Of a stretch of DNA of 5,134 nt, positions 4,273-5,134 are shown in pieces (the first letter of the stretch is position 1; each line of letters begins with the position of its first letter). The translations under genes were made by a program, and so were the position numbers. A model generated the notes under the pieces. The model was given only the letters and a program-made list of their open reading frames with translations, was not told the origin of the DNA and searched no databases. The stretch comes from Pseudomonadota bacterium. GTDB lineage: Bacteria > Pseudomonadota > Gammaproteobacteria > Burkholderiales > Ferrovaceae. Location: positions 1 through 5,134 of the forward strand of contig JAJZHC010000116.1 in NCBI GenBank assembly GCA_021804705.1, in the 5' to 3' direction.

Positions 4273-5134
4273 CTACCTGCGGTTGTGCGCGTTACGCCGC
4301 TCCAGGGCCAGCAACAGTGCACTGTGGTCGAGGTCGGCCCCGCCTTCGTGCACGAAAGTCTGGTAGAGGTCATGGACTTCGCGGGTCAGGGGAAGATCCA
4401 GCCCCACCTCGGCCGCCGCATGCAGCGCTGAGGCCAGGTCCTTGAGCTGCGTCGTGGCATGCGCCCCTGGTGAAAAATCTCGCGTCAGCATGCGCGCACC
4501 ATGCATCTCCAGCACCCTGCTTTCGGCAAACCCCCCGCGGATGGCCTCGCGCACCGCCGCCGGATTGGCGCCACCGGCTTCAGCCAGCAGCAGGGCCTCG
4601 GCCACGGCGCCGATGGTCAGGCCCACGATCATCTGGTTGGCCAGTTTGGCGAGGGCGCCGGCCCCGGCAGGGCCAACCCGGGTGGCGCGCCCCAGCGCCT
4701 TGAACACAGGCAAGGCCTGCACGAAGGCGTCGAGTTCACCACCGGCCATGATGGCCAGCGTGCCTGCTGCAGCCCCCACCACGCCACCCGAGACGGGGGC
4801 ATCGAGCGCGGCAATGCCCCGCCCGGCCAGCAGGGCGGCATGGCGACGCGCCGTATCCGGCGGAACGGAGCTCATGTCGATGAACAGGGCCTTGGGTGCC
4901 ATGGCATCGGCGACTCCCCCGAGGCTCAGGACTTCCGTCACTGCCGGCCCGTTAGCCAGCATGGTGATCACAAAATCTGCATCGCGCACCGCGGCCATTG
5001 CCGAAGCACCCAGGCGCGCGCCTTGCCGCACCAGTTCGGCGGTTTTTTCGGGACTGCGGTTCCACACGGTGAGGGGAAAGCCTGCCGCAAGCAGGCGTTG
5101 CCCCATGGCCCCCCCCATCAGTCCTGTGCCCAGC
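4273..5134 (-). CDS. Beta-hydroxyacid dehydrogenase, tartronate semialdehyde reductase-like (start beyond right edge)
   Basis: The frame is open to the window edge. The first visible residues, LGTGLMGGAMG, are most of the N-terminal GxGxxG nucleotide motif. The ATG at 5118 is therefore internal, and about 8 residues, including the true start, are missing. Full length would be near 294, as for E. coli GarR. Landmarks: VWNRS after the second strand, whose Arg suggests NADPH; substrate loop DAPVSGG (about 4803-4783); GTLAIMAGG; catalytic Lys in GAGALAKLANQMIVG (Lys codon 4647-4645); then IRGGFAESRVLE, QLKDLASAL, LPLT and LDHSALL, all of which follow the GarR/GlxR pattern. Known GarR/GlxR enzymes reduce tartronate semialdehyde (2-hydroxy-3-oxopropionate) to glycerate, downstream of glyoxylate carboligase. 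3-Hydroxyisobutyrate or another beta-hydroxyacid remains possible. The gene converges on the LysR gene with no gap. Confidence 0.9.
   Translation of the reverse strand, partial: LGTGLMGGAMGQRLLAAGFPLTVWNRSPEKTAELVRQGARLGASAMAAVRDADFVITMLANGPAVTEVLSLGGVADAMAPKALFIDMSSVPPDTARRHAALLAGRGIAALDAPVSGGVVGAAAGTLAIMAGGELDAFVQALPVFKALGRATRVGPAGAGALAKLANQMIVGLTIGAVAEALLLAEAGGANPAAVREAIRGGFAESRVLEMHGARMLTRDFSPGAHATTQLKDLASALHAAAEVGLDLPLTREVHDLYQTFVHEGGADLDHSALLLALERRNAHNRR

Overview
The window looks like chromosomal DNA from a GC-rich betaproteobacterium, probably order Burkholderiales and possibly Alcaligenaceae. This rests on GC-rich codon use, the CbbR-like LysR sequence and the OxlT-type transporter. 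It is a judgement from recalled family features, not a database result. No mobile elements, tRNA or rRNA genes or CRISPR repeats are visible.

Layout. (1) Positions 1-253, minus strand: the N-terminal part of a TauE/SafE-type membrane exporter that runs off the left edge. (2) 289-370: inverted repeats, including a strong intrinsic terminator that ends the next gene. (3) 380-1711, minus: a complete 443-residue major facilitator protein of the oxalate/formate antiporter (OxlT) type, with the family's two charged substrate-site residues (Arg289, Lys371). (4) 1712-2180: a 469-bp divergent control region with a near-consensus FNR/CRP-superfamily site, candidate promoters for both strands, two palindromes, a hairpin, a T7G7 tract and a possible tiny hydrophobic ORF. 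(5) 2181-3203, plus: a ketopantoate-reductase-family (ApbA/PanE) oxidoreductase. (6) 3298-4272, plus: a CbbR-like LysR regulator. (7) 4273-5134, minus: a beta-hydroxyacid dehydrogenase closest to tartronate semialdehyde reductase (GarR/GlxR), cut by the right edge just before its start. Its stop codon directly abuts the stop of the LysR gene.

How they may work together. The genes share a theme of small carboxylic acids: oxalate/formate exchange, a 2-oxoacid reductase, a tartronate-semialdehyde-type reductase (the step after glyoxylate carboligase) and a regulator from the family that controls CO2 fixation. Bacteria that grow on oxalate or formate either send glyoxylate through tartronate semialdehyde to glycerate, or oxidise formate and fix CO2. 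The cluster would suit either route. However, no oxalyl-CoA decarboxylase, formyl-CoA transferase, glyoxylate carboligase or RuBisCO gene is in the window, so the pathway assignment is inference.

I see no clear undescribed system. The most interesting part is the control region between the transporter and the reductase: the FNR-like box lies inside the spacer of a candidate promoter for the transporter and about 93 bp upstream of the start expected from a perfect -10 box for the reductase.
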